The position numbers and the translations under genes are program-made. The notes under the pieces were generated by a model. The model did no database searches, was not told where the DNA came from, and was given only the letters and a program-made list of their open reading frames with translations. Shown piece after piece: positions 16,903 to 26,247 of a stretch of 64,000 nucleotides of DNA. The stretch spans positions 1 to 64,000 of the forward strand of contig NZ_JYLK01000004.1 in assembly GCF_001439805.1 (NCBI RefSeq), written 5' to 3'. This DNA is from Pseudomonas trivialis. Lineage in GTDB: Bacteria; Pseudomonadota; Gammaproteobacteria; Pseudomonadales; Pseudomonadaceae. Position 1 is the stretch's first letter; each line of letters opens with the position of its first letter.

Positions 16903-18123
16903 TTTCTCAGCCCTTCTGTGCAGCAGCCCGCTGCACACCTGGTAAGTCCCGAGCAACACCCCCGCCACCAGCAAGGTCCATTGCACGTTCAGGGCGGCAG
17001 CGAGCAAGCCGGCCAGCAGGCCGCCAATCGCTTCAAAGCCGAAACGCATGGCGATATAAAACGCAATGACCCTGCCCCGCAGCGCTTCCGGCGCGGCGCC
17101 TTGCAGGGTCATATTACTGCTGACATTGCTCACCGTGATGCCGAACCCCAGCCCGGCGAGTGCCATCAGGGTGAACCCCAGCGGCGGGTTGGCCGCCATC
17201 GCGCACAGCGACACCGCACACACCACCGTGCCCAGCACAATGATGCGGCTCAGTCGCGAGGCACCGCCGGCAAAGGCCAGGAAAATCGTCGCCACAAAAG
17301 CACCGGCACCGGCCGCGCCCCAGAGCCAGCCCAGGGTCTGGGCATCGCCGCTGAACGCGTGCCTGGCCAGAATCGGCAGCAGCACCGAGTAGCAGGACGC
17401 CAGCAGGTTGACCATCACCACGCTGATCAGCAGTCGCCGGATCGCCAGGGTGCACCACAGGTAACGCAAACCTTCACGGAAGATCTCCCCGGTGGAGCCC
17501 TGGGCCCTGATCTGCGCGCGACTCTGCACCTTGCCCAGGCCGATCAGCAACATGCCGAAGGCGATGGACGTCAGCAGAAAACAACCCGCCTCGCCGCTCC
17601 AGTTGATCAGCATTCCGGCCAGCGGCGGGCCGATAAAACGCGCGGCATTGATGAGCATCGCATTGAGCACGAGGGCATTGGGCAGGTCGTCCGGATCATC
17701 GACGAAGCTGGCGATCAAGGCTTGTCGCAATGGCGTTTCCAGGGCGTTGAGCAAGCCCAGCAGCAGCGCCATCGCAATGATCACCTCGCGCCCCATCCAG
17801 TGCTGCCAGGTGAGCAGCGCCAGGGCCACCGATTGCACGGCGAGCACCGCCTGCACCGCCATCAGCAGCCGGCGTTTGTCGTGGCGGTCGGACCAGGCAC
17901 CCGCCAGCGGCCCGACCAGCAACTGGGGCAACAGCGTCAGAAACGCAATGGTCCCCAGCAGCACGGCCGAGCCCGTCAGATGATAGGCGAGCCAGGCAAG
18001 CGCGACCTGTTGCACCCACTTGCCCAGGGTGGAAAGGCCCTGGCCGACAAAGTAGATCTGGAAATTGCGATGGCGCAGCGCGCGTATCGGCGCGGGCCAG
18101 CGGGACGGGGAAGCAGGATTCAA
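16891..18123 (-). CDS. MFS transporter, EntS/drug-proton antiporter-3-like
   Basis: The 410-residue protein has about 12 membrane segments and belongs to the EntS/MefA-like exporter branch: LRHRNFQIYFVGQGLSTLGK at the start, then GPLAGAWSDRHDKRRLL (loop 2-3 motif). Members export siderophores, macrolides or other small molecules. The start is a TTG at 18123 that overlaps the stop codon of the RraA-like gene (TTGA), so translation is probably coupled. Pairing of an exporter with an RraA-like enzyme is unexpected and its substrate is unknown; efflux of a hydroxy or oxo acid is one possibility. Confidence 0.85.
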   Translation of the reverse strand: MNPASPSRWPAPIRALRHRNFQIYFVGQGLSTLGKWVQQVALAWLAYHLTGSAVLLGTIAFLTLLPQLLVGPLAGAWSDRHDKRRLLMAVQAVLAVQSVALALLTWQHWMGREVIIAMALLLGLLNALETPLRQALIASFVDDPDDLPNALVLNAMLINAARFIGPPLAGMLINWSGEAGCFLLTSIAFGMLLIGLGKVQSRAQIRAQGSTGEIFREGLRYLWCTLAIRRLLISVVMVNLLASCYSVLLPILARHAFSGDAQTLGWLWGAAGAGAFVATIFLAFAGGASRLSRIIVLGTVVCAVSLCAMAANPPLGFTLMALAGLGFGITVSNVSSNMTLQGAAPEALRGRVIAFYIAMRFGFEAIGGLLAGLLAAALNVQWTLLVAGVLLGTYQVCSGLLHRRAEKGRR

Positions 18124-18794
18124 CTAAACGCGCAGCCCTTTTGTATGAGCGATTTCATGACCCAGGTGCGGTCGTTTTCGCCCAGTGCGATCTGTTCAAG
18201 CTGCTTCTGTTCAGCGGCATGCTTGGCGTGGGCGCGATCATACACCTCGCCGACCTGATCGAAAGGCACGCAGAGCAAACCGTCTTCGTCGCCGATCATC
18301 AGGTCGCCCGGTTCGATCACCATGCCACCCAGGGCAATCGGCACATTCACTTCGCCCGGTCCATCCTTGTACGGGCCGCGATGGGTGATACCGGCGGCGA
18401 ACACCGGGAAATCGCCGGCACCAATGCTTGCCGCATCGCGAATGGCGCCATTGATCACAATGCCAGCCACGCCGCGCTTGATTGCGTACGCCACCATCAT
18501 TTCGCCGATCAACGCGTTGCTCAGGTCGCCGCCGGCGTCCACCACGATCACATCGCCCGGCTGCGCGATATCCAGCGCGTGATGCAGCATCAGGTTGTCC
18601 CCCGGACGTGCCTTGACCGTCAGCGCCGGCCCCACCAGCACGCCCTTGTTGTGCATCGGCTGCAGGCTGGCGCCGCCGGCGGTCATGCGGTTCATCGAAT
18701 CGCTGACGTTCGCCACGGGCACCGTGCGGTAGCGCTCCACCCACTCGACGGCAACTTTGCGTGGTTGCTGGAGCACTCTGAATCCGATGGACAT
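18120..18794 (-). CDS. RraA-like protein, possible HMG/CHA-type aldolase or oxaloacetate decarboxylase
   Basis: The 224-residue protein has the RraA/MenG fold. It has an N-terminal VANVSDSMNRM helix, the LIGEMMVAYAIKRGVAG stretch and the metal/substrate motif VINGAIRDAASI (arginine-aspartate pair). Relatives such as HMG aldolase cleave 4-hydroxy-4-methyl-2-oxoglutarate or decarboxylate oxaloacetate with a divalent metal; true RraA inhibits RNase E but lacks some catalytic residues. The arginine-aspartate pair and catabolic neighbours favour an enzyme. GAGGAAG precedes the ATG. It is first in a two-gene operon with the exporter and diverges from a hydroxyacid dehydrogenase operon. Confidence 0.83.
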   Translation of the reverse strand: MSIGFRVLQQPRKVAVEWVERYRTVPVANVSDSMNRMTAGGASLQPMHNKGVLVGPALTVKARPGDNLMLHHALDIAQPGDVIVVDAGGDLSNALIGEMMVAYAIKRGVAGIVINGAIRDAASIGAGDFPVFAAGITHRGPYKDGPGEVNVPIALGGMVIEPGDLMIGDEDGLLCVPFDQVGEVYDRAHAKHAAEQKQLEQIALGENDRTWVMKSLIQKGCAFS

Positions 18795-19109
18795 GGGGTC
18801 TTCCTCGTGTTTGTGATTTTTATTGATGAAAACTGAGATAAACGAAACGACATTTCGAAATTATCACCAAGGATCCTAGGTAGCAATACTCGATTCAAGG
18901 CCACCCGCACCTTGCCAATTTTATAATCATGAATATTCACGAGAAATATCTTCGTCCTTAAAGACTTAGCGGCACGTCAGCGGGTAACAACGCAACACCG
19001 AGCAAATTTATTTATTGCAACGACGTTTCATTATGATAGCTTTCAAGCCAACGTTGAGCGCCGCCACGAGCGCCAACTGCACTCAGATAACAAAACCAAG
19101 GTGCGCAAC
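18795..19109. promoter_or_regulatory. Divergent promoter region of the hydroxyacid module, with candidate IclR-type site
   Basis: The 315 bases hold no gene. They are A+T-rich compared with the flanks. CGAAA-CGACA-TTTCG (18843-18857) is a perfect inverted repeat of the kind IclR-family dimers bind, and ATTTCGAAAT (18852-18861) overlaps it. A related element, ACGACGTTTCATT, lies at 19020-19032 in opposite orientation close to the dehydrogenase gene. AAGGTG before 19110 serves as its ribosome site. The link to the IclR gene at 21595 is inference. Confidence 0.4.
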
Positions 19110-20087
19110 ATGACCCGAACCCTTCTGCTGACCGGCCCGCAACTGACCGTCGAGGCCATGGCTCACGCCGCCGCCCACGGGGTGCGCGTCATCCCCACCA
19201 CGCCCTACCTGCCGGCCGATGAACTGACCGCCATCATTGCCCGCGAACAGCCGGACGCCATCATCGTGCGTCAGGGCAACCTGACCCGCGAGATGATCAA
19301 CGCCTCTCGCGCACTGAAGATCATCGCCAAGCACGGTGTGGGCTACGACACCATCGACATCGCCGCCGCCGCCGAGCGCAATATCCCCGTGACCATTGCC
19401 CTGGGCGCCAACGCCCAATCGGTGGCCGAACACGCGCTGGCGCTGATGTTCAGCGTCGCGCGCCAGACCGCCCTGCTCGATGCCCGCCTGCGCGACGGGC
19501 ACTGGGACAAGGCAACCTCCGTAGGCATCGAGCTCTCCGGCAAGACCCTGGGCCTGGTGGGACTGGGCGCCATCGGGCGCATTCTGATGGCGCTGGTGAC
19601 CCCGCTGCGCATGACCGTCAAAGTGTATGACCCCTACCTTGCACACCTGCCCGACCTGCCCAACGTCGAGCGCGCCGAAGACTTCGACGCCCTGCTCGCC
19701 GACTGCGATGTCATCAGCCTGCATTGCCCGCTCAACGAGCAGAACCGCAACCTGTTTGGCGCAGCGCAGTTCGCGCAGATGCGCCCCGGCAGTCTGTTGA
19801 TCAATACCGCGCGCGGCGAGCTGATCGATACCGGCGCGCTGGTCCACGCCTTGAGCACCGGCCAGATTGCCGGCGCCGGTCTCGACACCTTCAACCCCGA
19901 ACCGCCACCGGCCGATTCCGCCTTGTGGGGCCTGCCGACGCTGGTCGCCACGCCCCATGTGGGCGCCAATACCCACGAAGCCCGCGACCGTGTGGGCATG
20001 CTGGCGCTGCAACAGATTCTCGACGTCTGGAATGGCGACCCGCTTGAGCCGCGTGCGGTGGTCAACCGCCACCTGTTCGCCGATTGA
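19110..20087 (+). CDS. D-isomer-specific 2-hydroxyacid dehydrogenase
   Basis: The 325-residue NAD(P)-dependent enzyme belongs to the D-2-hydroxyacid dehydrogenase family. The Rossmann motif is in GLVGLGAIGRI, the catalytic arginine in LINTARGELID, the glutamate in LDTFNPEP and the histidine in ATPHVGANT. It reduces or oxidises a 2-oxo/2-hydroxy acid; hydroxypyruvate, glyoxylate or a longer acid are all possible. I use the ATG at 19110, which has AAGGTG upstream, rather than a GTG three codons earlier. The permease gene follows 82 bases later and IclR after that, forming the rightward half of the divergent hydroxyacid module. Confidence 0.88.
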   Translation: MTRTLLLTGPQLTVEAMAHAAAHGVRVIPTTPYLPADELTAIIAREQPDAIIVRQGNLTREMINASRALKIIAKHGVGYDTIDIAAAAERNIPVTIALGANAQSVAEHALALMFSVARQTALLDARLRDGHWDKATSVGIELSGKTLGLVGLGAIGRILMALVTPLRMTVKVYDPYLAHLPDLPNVERAEDFDALLADCDVISLHCPLNEQNRNLFGAAQFAQMRPGSLLINTARGELIDTGALVHALSTGQIAGAGLDTFNPEPPPADSALWGLPTLVATPHVGANTHEARDRVGMLALQQILDVWNGDPLEPRAVVNRHLFAD

Positions 20088-20169
20088 TTTGCACGCACAC
20101 CGCCCGTACTTCACTTGATGAAGAGCGGGCTCATACGCTTCTCCGACAAAAACAAAATGGGAGAGAGTC

Positions 20170-21495
20170 ATGCCTGTCAGCTCTACTGAAATCAGCGCCC
20201 TCGAGCGCTCGACCATGCGCAAGGTGGCGTGGCGGCTGTTGCCGTTCCTGATCCTCTGCTACCTGCTCGCGATCATCGATCGGGGCAATATCGGCATGGC
20301 GTCCCTGCAGATGAACCAGGACCTGGGCCTTACCCCGGCGATCTTCGGTTTCGCCAGCAGCCTGTTCTTCGTCTCGTACTTTCTGGTGGAGGTGCCCAGC
20401 AACCTGGCGTTGCAACGCTTTGGCGCACGGGTGTGGATCGCCCGGATCATGGTCACCTGGGGGCTGATTTCCGCGGGTACCGCGTTCGTGCAGGGCGCCA
20501 ATTCCCTGTACGTCATGCGCTTTCTGCTGGGTGCCGCCGAAGCGGGTTTCTTCCCCGGCGTGTTGCTGTACCTCACCTACTGGCTGCCGGCGGCCTACCG
20601 CGGGCGCATGGTTGCAATCTTCATGGTGGCCATTCCCGGCGCCAACTTCATTGGTTCGCCGCTTTCCGGCCTGCTGCTGAGCCTGGATGGCTGGTTCGGC
20701 ATGCGCGGCTGGCACTGGCTGTTCATCATTGAGGGCATCCCTGCGGTGCTGCTCGGGATAGCCTGCCTGTTCGTGCTGACCGACCGCCCCGAGCAGGCCA
20801 AATGGTTGAGCCACGAACAGCGCCGCTGGCTGACCGGGCGCCTCGACGAAGAGCGCAGCCGCAAGACGGCAATCGGGCATATCTCGCTGTGGAAACTGCT
20901 GCGTCACAAACACATCTGGGTGCTGGCGCTGATCTACTCGGGCGCATCGGCCGCCGGCAGCACCATGAGCGTGTGGGCCCCGCAACTGCTCAGGACCTTT
21001 GGTCTGGACAACCTGCAGATCGGCCTGGTCAATGCCATTCCCTATGGGCTGGCGTCGATCCTGATGATTGTGTGGGGGCGCAGTTCCGACAAGACCGGTG
21101 AGCGCCGCTGGCACACCGCGACCACCTTGCTGCTGATCACCGCCGGGCTGTTGCTGGCACTGGTCACCTCGTCGCTGGTGGCCACGGTGGTGATGTTGTC
21201 GATGGTGCTGATCGGCGCCTACTCGATGAAGGGGCCGTTCTGGGCGCTGGTGTCCACCTGGCTGTCGTCCTCCACCGCCGCTGCCGGCCTGGCCGCCGTG
21301 GGCGCGATGGCCAACCTGATCGGCGGCGGCATCATGGTCAACGTGTACGGCACCCTCCATCACGCCACGGGCAGTTACGCCCTGGCGCTGCTGCCACTGG
21401 CGGCGCTGTGTGCTGCTGGTGCGGTGATGGTGTTGCTGATGGGGCGCAAGCAGATGCAGGCGCTCGAACTCGGCAAACAGGCGAACGCCCATTAG
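20170..21495 (+). CDS. MFS transporter, ACS family (tartrate/hydroxyacid-type permease)
   Basis: The 441-residue protein has about 12 membrane segments of the ACS branch, like the arabinose-cluster permease at 3777. It has IIDRGNIGMASLQM in TM1, NLALQRFGARVWIARIMVTWG in the first half and RFLLGAAEAGFFPGVLLYLTYW as family signature. Family members import tartrate, glucarate and similar acids by proton symport. GGAGAG precedes the ATG. Its place between a D-hydroxyacid dehydrogenase and an IclR regulator suggests it brings in the acid that the dehydrogenase acts on. Confidence 0.87.
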   Translation: MPVSSTEISALERSTMRKVAWRLLPFLILCYLLAIIDRGNIGMASLQMNQDLGLTPAIFGFASSLFFVSYFLVEVPSNLALQRFGARVWIARIMVTWGLISAGTAFVQGANSLYVMRFLLGAAEAGFFPGVLLYLTYWLPAAYRGRMVAIFMVAIPGANFIGSPLSGLLLSLDGWFGMRGWHWLFIIEGIPAVLLGIACLFVLTDRPEQAKWLSHEQRRWLTGRLDEERSRKTAIGHISLWKLLRHKHIWVLALIYSGASAAGSTMSVWAPQLLRTFGLDNLQIGLVNAIPYGLASILMIVWGRSSDKTGERRWHTATTLLLITAGLLLALVTSSLVATVVMLSMVLIGAYSMKGPFWALVSTWLSSSTAAAGLAAVGAMANLIGGGIMVNVYGTLHHATGSYALALLPLAALCAAGAVMVLLMGRKQMQALELGKQANAH

Positions 21496-21506
21496 CCGCA
21501 GTTAAA

Positions 21507-21568
21507 ACGCTGCAAGGTCAAGCACCTGAGCATTGCCCCTCGCGGGCAATGCCAGTATTTTGCAGCGT
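21507..21568. other. Nested stem-loop between permease and iclR-type genes
   Basis: An outer perfect 9-base stem (ACGCTGCAA at 21507, TTGCAGCGT ending 21568) encloses an inner perfect 9-base stem (GCATTGCCC at 21530, GGGCAATGC ending 21552) with a five-base loop. It ends 26 bases before the iclR-type ATG. It may be an attenuator, a processing site that sets regulator levels, or an operator; there is no T-run. Confidence 0.55.
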
Positions 21569-21594
21569 ACCCGCCCATCCTCAAGGAGCACCCC

Positions 21595-22344
21595 ATGGTA
21601 AAAACCCGCCCACGCCCGGCCGTTAACGGGGTTGCCTCGGCTGATCGGGTGCTCACCGTGCTGACTGCCTTCAGGATGGGCGACACCGCCCTTGAGCTGG
21701 CCGAGCTGGCAGCGCGCACCGGGCTGATCAAAAGCACGATCATGCGTCTGATGGTATCGCTGGAAACCCACGGTCTGATCACACGTCTGGCGGACGGTCG
21801 CTATCAACTGGCAACTGAAATCATGCGCCTGAACACGGTGTACCAGGACGGCCTCGACCTGGAACGTCACATCACCCCGCTGTTGCACAGGCTGACTCAG
21901 GAAAGTGGCGAAACCGCCTCGTTCTACGTGCGCCACGGCGCCTACAGAATGTGCCTCTATCGAGTCAACTCGCCCCACCACCTGCGCCTGCACCTGCAAC
22001 CCGGCGACACCCGCCCGATGGACGGCGCGGCCGGTGCCGAGGCATTGCACACGCCCTATTCCCTGGCGGCGAGGATGATCAAGCCAATCTACTCCCACGG
22101 CGCGACCGACCCGCATGCCGCCTCCATGGCCCTGCCGATCTTCGGTCCTGGGGAAAACCTGATCGGCGCACTGGTGCTGTCCGGCCCGGCCAGCCGCCTC
22201 ACCGCCGAGCAGGCGCAGACCCTTCACCCGCTGTTCCAGCAGGCCGCCGTAGAGCTGACGCGCAGCCTGGGCGGCGATGCGCTGGCAAACGATGAAAACC
22301 CACCGAAAAAGCGCCACGGCGAAATCCGGCCAAGTTTGATCTGA
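21595..22344 (+). CDS. IclR-family transcriptional regulator
   Basis: The 249-residue protein has an N-terminal winged helix (ELAELAARTGLIKSTIMRLMVSLE, about residues 30-55) and the C-terminal IclR effector domain (RLTQESGETASFYVRHGAYR, later LIGALVLSGP). IclR proteins respond to small organic acids as repressors or activators. AAGGAGC lies before the ATG. It is the last gene of the hydroxyacid-dehydrogenase/permease series and probably controls both directions of that module. Confidence 0.88.
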   Translation: MVKTRPRPAVNGVASADRVLTVLTAFRMGDTALELAELAARTGLIKSTIMRLMVSLETHGLITRLADGRYQLATEIMRLNTVYQDGLDLERHITPLLHRLTQESGETASFYVRHGAYRMCLYRVNSPHHLRLHLQPGDTRPMDGAAGAEALHTPYSLAARMIKPIYSHGATDPHAASMALPIFGPGENLIGALVLSGPASRLTAEQAQTLHPLFQQAAVELTRSLGGDALANDENPPKKRHGEIRPSLI

Positions 22345-22371
22345 CCTGTGTGGTGGCGACCGGCTTGCCCT

Positions 22372-22510
22372 GTGGCGAGCAGGCTTGCCCTGCGTTGGGC
22401 TGCGCAGCAGCCCCAAAACCAGCCTGCGCGCAGTATCAGGTCGGAATACCGAGGGTTCCCTGATTGAGGGGCGCTTCGCACCCCAACGCGGGGCAAGCCC
22501 GCTCGCCACA
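22372..22510. repeat. Dispersed REP-bounded element, copy A
   Basis: This 139-base element begins GTGGCGAGCAGGCTTGCC and ends GGCAAGCCCGCTCGCCAC, so its ends are inverted REP arms. The interior carries a GGGCTGC-GCA-GCAGCCC hairpin. A copy of about 133 bases in the same orientation lies at 58574-58706, with high identity and small indels. It fits a REPIN-like non-autonomous mobile element. It fills most of the 303-base gap before gcd; an extra partial REP precedes it at 22351. Confidence 0.8.
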
Positions 22511-22647
22511 GTTACGGCCACGCCACAACCCTTTCAATTGACTGCGGCAGTCTCGGTAACAGTCTATTGCGCGGCCGCAATGTACTAACTGGTTACTTAT
22601 GTTGCTAAAATCCCCGCTTTGCCCTCTCTCACTCGAGTCCTTTCGAC

Positions 22648-25056
22648 ATGAAACGAGCATCGCGCGCCGCTGGCGTCTCTAGATTTTTCCTGCTGGGCCT
22701 GGGCGTGATCATCGCCCTGCTCGGCCTTGCGCTTGCTGTCGGCGGCGCCAAACTGGTCAGCCTGGGGGGGTCCTGGTACTTCCTGATCGGCGGTGTGGCC
22801 ATGGCCATTTCCGGGCTGCTGATTGCCAAACGCAAAGCGGCGGGCGCGTGGCTGTTCGGCGCGTTCCTCGTCGGCACGGCCCTCTGGGCGGTGGCGGACG
22901 TGGGCCTGGTGTTCTGGCCACTGTTCTCGCGGCTGTTCATGTTTGCGGCCATTGGCCTGGTGGTGGCGCTGGTGTATCCGTTGCTGGTCGGCCGGCCTGC
23001 GCGCGGCGCGTATGGCGTGGCGGCCGTGTTGGCGGTGGGCGTGGCGGTGGCGGCTGGCAATATGTTTGTCGCCCACCCAAGCGTCGCCCCCACCGGCGCG
23101 GGACCTGGCATGACACCTGTGACGGCGGCCGAGGCGCAGAAAGACTGGGCCCACTATGGCAACACCGAAGGCGGCAGCCGCTTCGCCGCGCTGGACCAGA
23201 TCAACCGCGACAGCGTCGACAAGCTCAAGGTCGCCTGGACCTACCGCACCGGTGACGTGGCCATCAGCGACGGCAACGGCGCCGAAGACCAACTCACGCC
23301 GCTGCAGATCGGCAGCAAGGTGTTCATCTGCACGCCGCACAACAACCTGATCGCGCTGGATGCCGACACCGGCAAGGAACTGTGGAAGAACCAGGTCAAC
23401 GCCCAATCGGCGGTGTGGCAGCGTTGCCGTGGCATGGCGTATTTCGACGCCACCGCGCCGCTCAATCAGCCCACCCAACCGGGCAGCTCGCCGATCATCG
23501 CCGCCAGCGTACCCGCCGGTGCGCAGTGCCAGCGCCGTCTGCTGACCAACACCATCGACGCACGCCTGATCGCCGTGGACGCCGACACCGGCCAGTTCTG
23601 CGAAGACTTCGGCGCCCATGGCCAGGTCGACCTCAAGGCGGGCCTGGGCAATGTGCCGGACAGCTACTACCAGTTGTCTTCGGCGCCATTGATCGCCGGC
23701 ACCACCGTGGTGGTGGGCGGCCGCGTGGCGGACAACGTGCAGACCGACATGCCAGGCGGCGTGATCCGTGGTTTTGATGTGATCAGCGGTCAGATGCGCT
23801 GGGCCTTCGACCCGGGCAACCCCGAAGACAGGCAGGCGCCGGCCGCCGGCAGCACCTACGTGCGCAGCACGCCCAACAGCTGGGCACCGATGTCCTACGA
23901 CCCGCTGATGAACACGGTCTTCCTGCCCATGGGCAGCTCGTCCACCGACATCTACGGCGTGGAACGTACCGCGCTCAATCACAAGTACGGCGCCTCGGTG
24001 CTGGCGCTGGACGCCTCCACCGGCGCGGAAAAATGGGTGTACCAGACCGTCCACAACGACCTGTGGGACTTCGACCTGCCGATGCAGCCGAGCCTGATCG
24101 ACTTCACCCCGCCGGGCAGCGACAAGGCCGTGCCGGCGGTCGTGATCGGCACCAAGGCCGGGCAGATCTACGTGCTTGACCGCGCCACCGGCAAACCGCT
24201 CACCGATGTGCAGGAAGTGCCGGTCAAGGCCGCGAACATTCCCAATGAGCCCTACGCGAAAACCCAGCCCAAATCCGTCGGCATGCCGCAGATCGGCGCG
24301 CAAACCCTCAGCGAATCGGACATGTGGGGCGCCACGCCGTACGACCAGTTGCTGTGCCGCATCGACTTCAAGGGCATGCGCTACGACGGCCTCTACACCG
24401 CGCCGGGTACCGATAAATCCCTGAGCTTTCCGGGTTCGCTCGGCGGCATGAACTGGGGCAGCCTTTCCACCGACCCGGTGCACGGCTTTATCTTCGTCAA
24501 TGACATGCGCCTGGGCCTGTGGATCCAGATGGTGCCGTCGCAGAACAAGGCCCTGGCCGCCTCCGGTGGCGAAGCGCTGAACACCGGCATGGGCGCCGTG
24601 CCGCTCAAGGGCACGCCGTATGCAGTGAACAAGAACCGCTTCCTCTCGGTGGCCGGCATTCCGTGCTAGGCACCGCCGTTCGGCACTCTTACCGCCATCG
24701 ACATGAAGACGCAAAAAATCGCCTGGCAAGTGCCGGTCGGCACCGTGGAAGACACCGGCCCCCTGGGCATCCGCATGCACCTGCCGATCAACATCGGCCT
24801 GCCCACCCTGGGCGGCACCCTGTCGACCCAGGGCGGCCTGATCTTCATCGCCGGCACCCAGGACTTCTACCTGCGCGCCTTCAACAGCGGCAACGGTGAC
24901 GAAGTGTGGAAAGCCCGCCTGCCCGTGGGTAGCCAGGGCGGCCCGATGACCTACGTCTCGCCCAAAACCGGCAAGCAGTACATCGTGGTCACCGCCGGTG
25001 GCGCACGCCAGTCCACCGACCGTGGCGACTACGTGATCGCCTACGCCCTGCCCTGA
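22648..25056 (+). pseudogene. gcd: Membrane PQQ-dependent glucose dehydrogenase, interrupted by one in-frame TAG
   Basis: The frame runs 802 codons, the normal Gcd length, but codon 674 is TAG (24667-24669). About five N-terminal membrane helices (residues 10-140) are followed by the quinoprotein beta-propeller: QKDWAHYGNTEGGSRFAALD, WQRCRGMAYFD, HNDLWDFDLPMQPSL (catalytic aspartate region) and LSFPGSLGGMNWG. After the TAG the same frame goes on as APPFGTLTAIDMKT to RGDYVIAYALP, the intact C-terminal blade. CAG to TAG would explain it in one step; the usual residue after GIPC is Q as I recall. Gcd oxidises glucose to gluconolactone in the periplasm. Loss of 128 residues of the propeller should inactivate it. 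A sequencing error is the main alternative. Confidence 0.88.
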
Positions 25057-25067
25057 TCGTCTCTGCG

Positions 25068-25090
25068 CGCGATGCCCCTGCGGCATCGCG
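25068..25090 (+). terminator. Hairpin after gcd
   Basis: CGCGATGCC and GGCATCGCG form a perfect 9-base stem around CCTGC, 12 bases after the gcd stop codon. It lacks a downstream T-run on the plus strand, so termination may be only partial. Confidence 0.5.
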
Positions 25091-25165
25091 TCTCAGGTAA
25101 AAAATTCAAACTATCGCGCCCTGTGTCGTTCACAACCCTACGTTCAATGTGAAACAGGAGGCGAC

Positions 25166-26242
25166 ATGCAGTATCGACAACTGGGCCATTCGGGCTTGCT
25201 GGTATCCGAAATCGTCCTGGGCACCGTGCCCTTCGGCGGGCGCGCCGAGTTCGAAAAATGCGGCGCCGTCGATGTGCCCCAGGCCAGGCGCATGTTTGAT
25301 ATCGCGTTCGAAGCGGGCGTGAACATGGTCGACACCGCCGACCTGTACTCCCACGGCCTGGCCGAGCAAGTGGTCGGCAAGGCCCTGGGCGACAAGCGCC
25401 ACGACATCCTGCTGGCCACCAAGGGCCGCAGCCCCGTGGACGACAACCCGAACAACTCCGGTTCCTCGCGCTACCACCTGATTCGCGCCTGCGAAGCCAG
25501 CCTCAAGCGCCTGGGCACCGACCACATCGACCTGTATCAACTGCACAACTGGGACGGCCTGACGCCGATCGAGGAAACCCTCGAAGCCCTGCGCCTGCTG
25601 GTGGGTTCGGGCAAGATCCGCTACTTCGGCACCAGCAACTTCACCGCCTGGCAAATGATGAAAGCCCTGGGCAAGGCCGAGCTGCACGGCATGCTCAAGC
25701 CCATCACCCAGCAGATCTACTACACCCCCGAATCCCGCGAGGCCGAGTACGAACTGCTGCCCCTGGCGCTGGACCAGAACATCGGCACCCTGGTGTGGGG
25801 CCCGATGGGCGAAGGCCTGCTGACCGGTTCCACCCGACGCGGGCAAAAACCGCCTGCCAACACCCGCCAGGGCAGCGACTGGCCGGAACCCTACGTGCAT
25901 GACCAGGAGCGCGCGCTGGACATCATCGAAACCCTCGCCGCCGTCGGCGACGAGCACGGTGTATCAGTGGCGCGCACTTGCCTGGCCTGGCTCAAGGACC
26001 GTCCGGGGATCACCTCGCTGATCATCGGCGCGCGCACCGAAGAGCACCTGCGCGACAACCTCGCCGCCACCGAGCTCAAACTCACCGAGGAACAGTCATC
26101 GCGCATCGAGGCCGTGACGCGGCGCCAGCCGCTGTACCCGTACTGGCATCGCTTCACCGCCGGGATCGATCGCTTTGACCCGGCCGAGCAGCCGTTCCTG
26201 GCCGAGCATCGCAAGACCATGGAGGCGCGCAAGGACAAGTAG
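25166..26242 (+). CDS. Aldo/keto reductase
   Basis: The 358-residue protein is an NADPH-dependent AKR with a TIM barrel. The catalytic tetrad is visible: aspartate and tyrosine in VDTADLYSHG, lysine in LLATKGRS and histidine in YQLHNWDG. The cofactor segment LIIGARTEEHLRDNL is near the C-terminus. It resembles the YajO/Gcy-like group of broad-range reductases for aldehydes and ketones; the physiological substrate is unknown. AGGAGG precedes the ATG. A small broken gene follows after only 5 bases, apparently co-transcribed. Confidence 0.9.
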   Translation: MQYRQLGHSGLLVSEIVLGTVPFGGRAEFEKCGAVDVPQARRMFDIAFEAGVNMVDTADLYSHGLAEQVVGKALGDKRHDILLATKGRSPVDDNPNNSGSSRYHLIRACEASLKRLGTDHIDLYQLHNWDGLTPIEETLEALRLLVGSGKIRYFGTSNFTAWQMMKALGKAELHGMLKPITQQIYYTPESREAEYELLPLALDQNIGTLVWGPMGEGLLTGSTRRGQKPPANTRQGSDWPEPYVHDQERALDIIETLAAVGDEHGVSVARTCLAWLKDRPGITSLIIGARTEEHLRDNLAATELKLTEEQSSRIEAVTRRQPLYPYWHRFTAGIDRFDPAEQPFLAEHRKTMEARKDK

Positions 26243-26247
26243 TCACG

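Noticed and set aside
24667..24669. Recoding of the gcd TAG (pyrrolysine or programmed readthrough)
   Set aside because: No pyrrolysine system is expected in pseudomonads and no stimulatory structure is evident; a simple nonsense mutation is more likely.
22597..25086. 829-codon open frame on the minus strand opposite gcd
   Set aside because: Despite its length the translation is a low-complexity His/Arg/Gly-rich shadow. The opposite strand carries unmistakable Gcd motifs on both sides of the stop codon.
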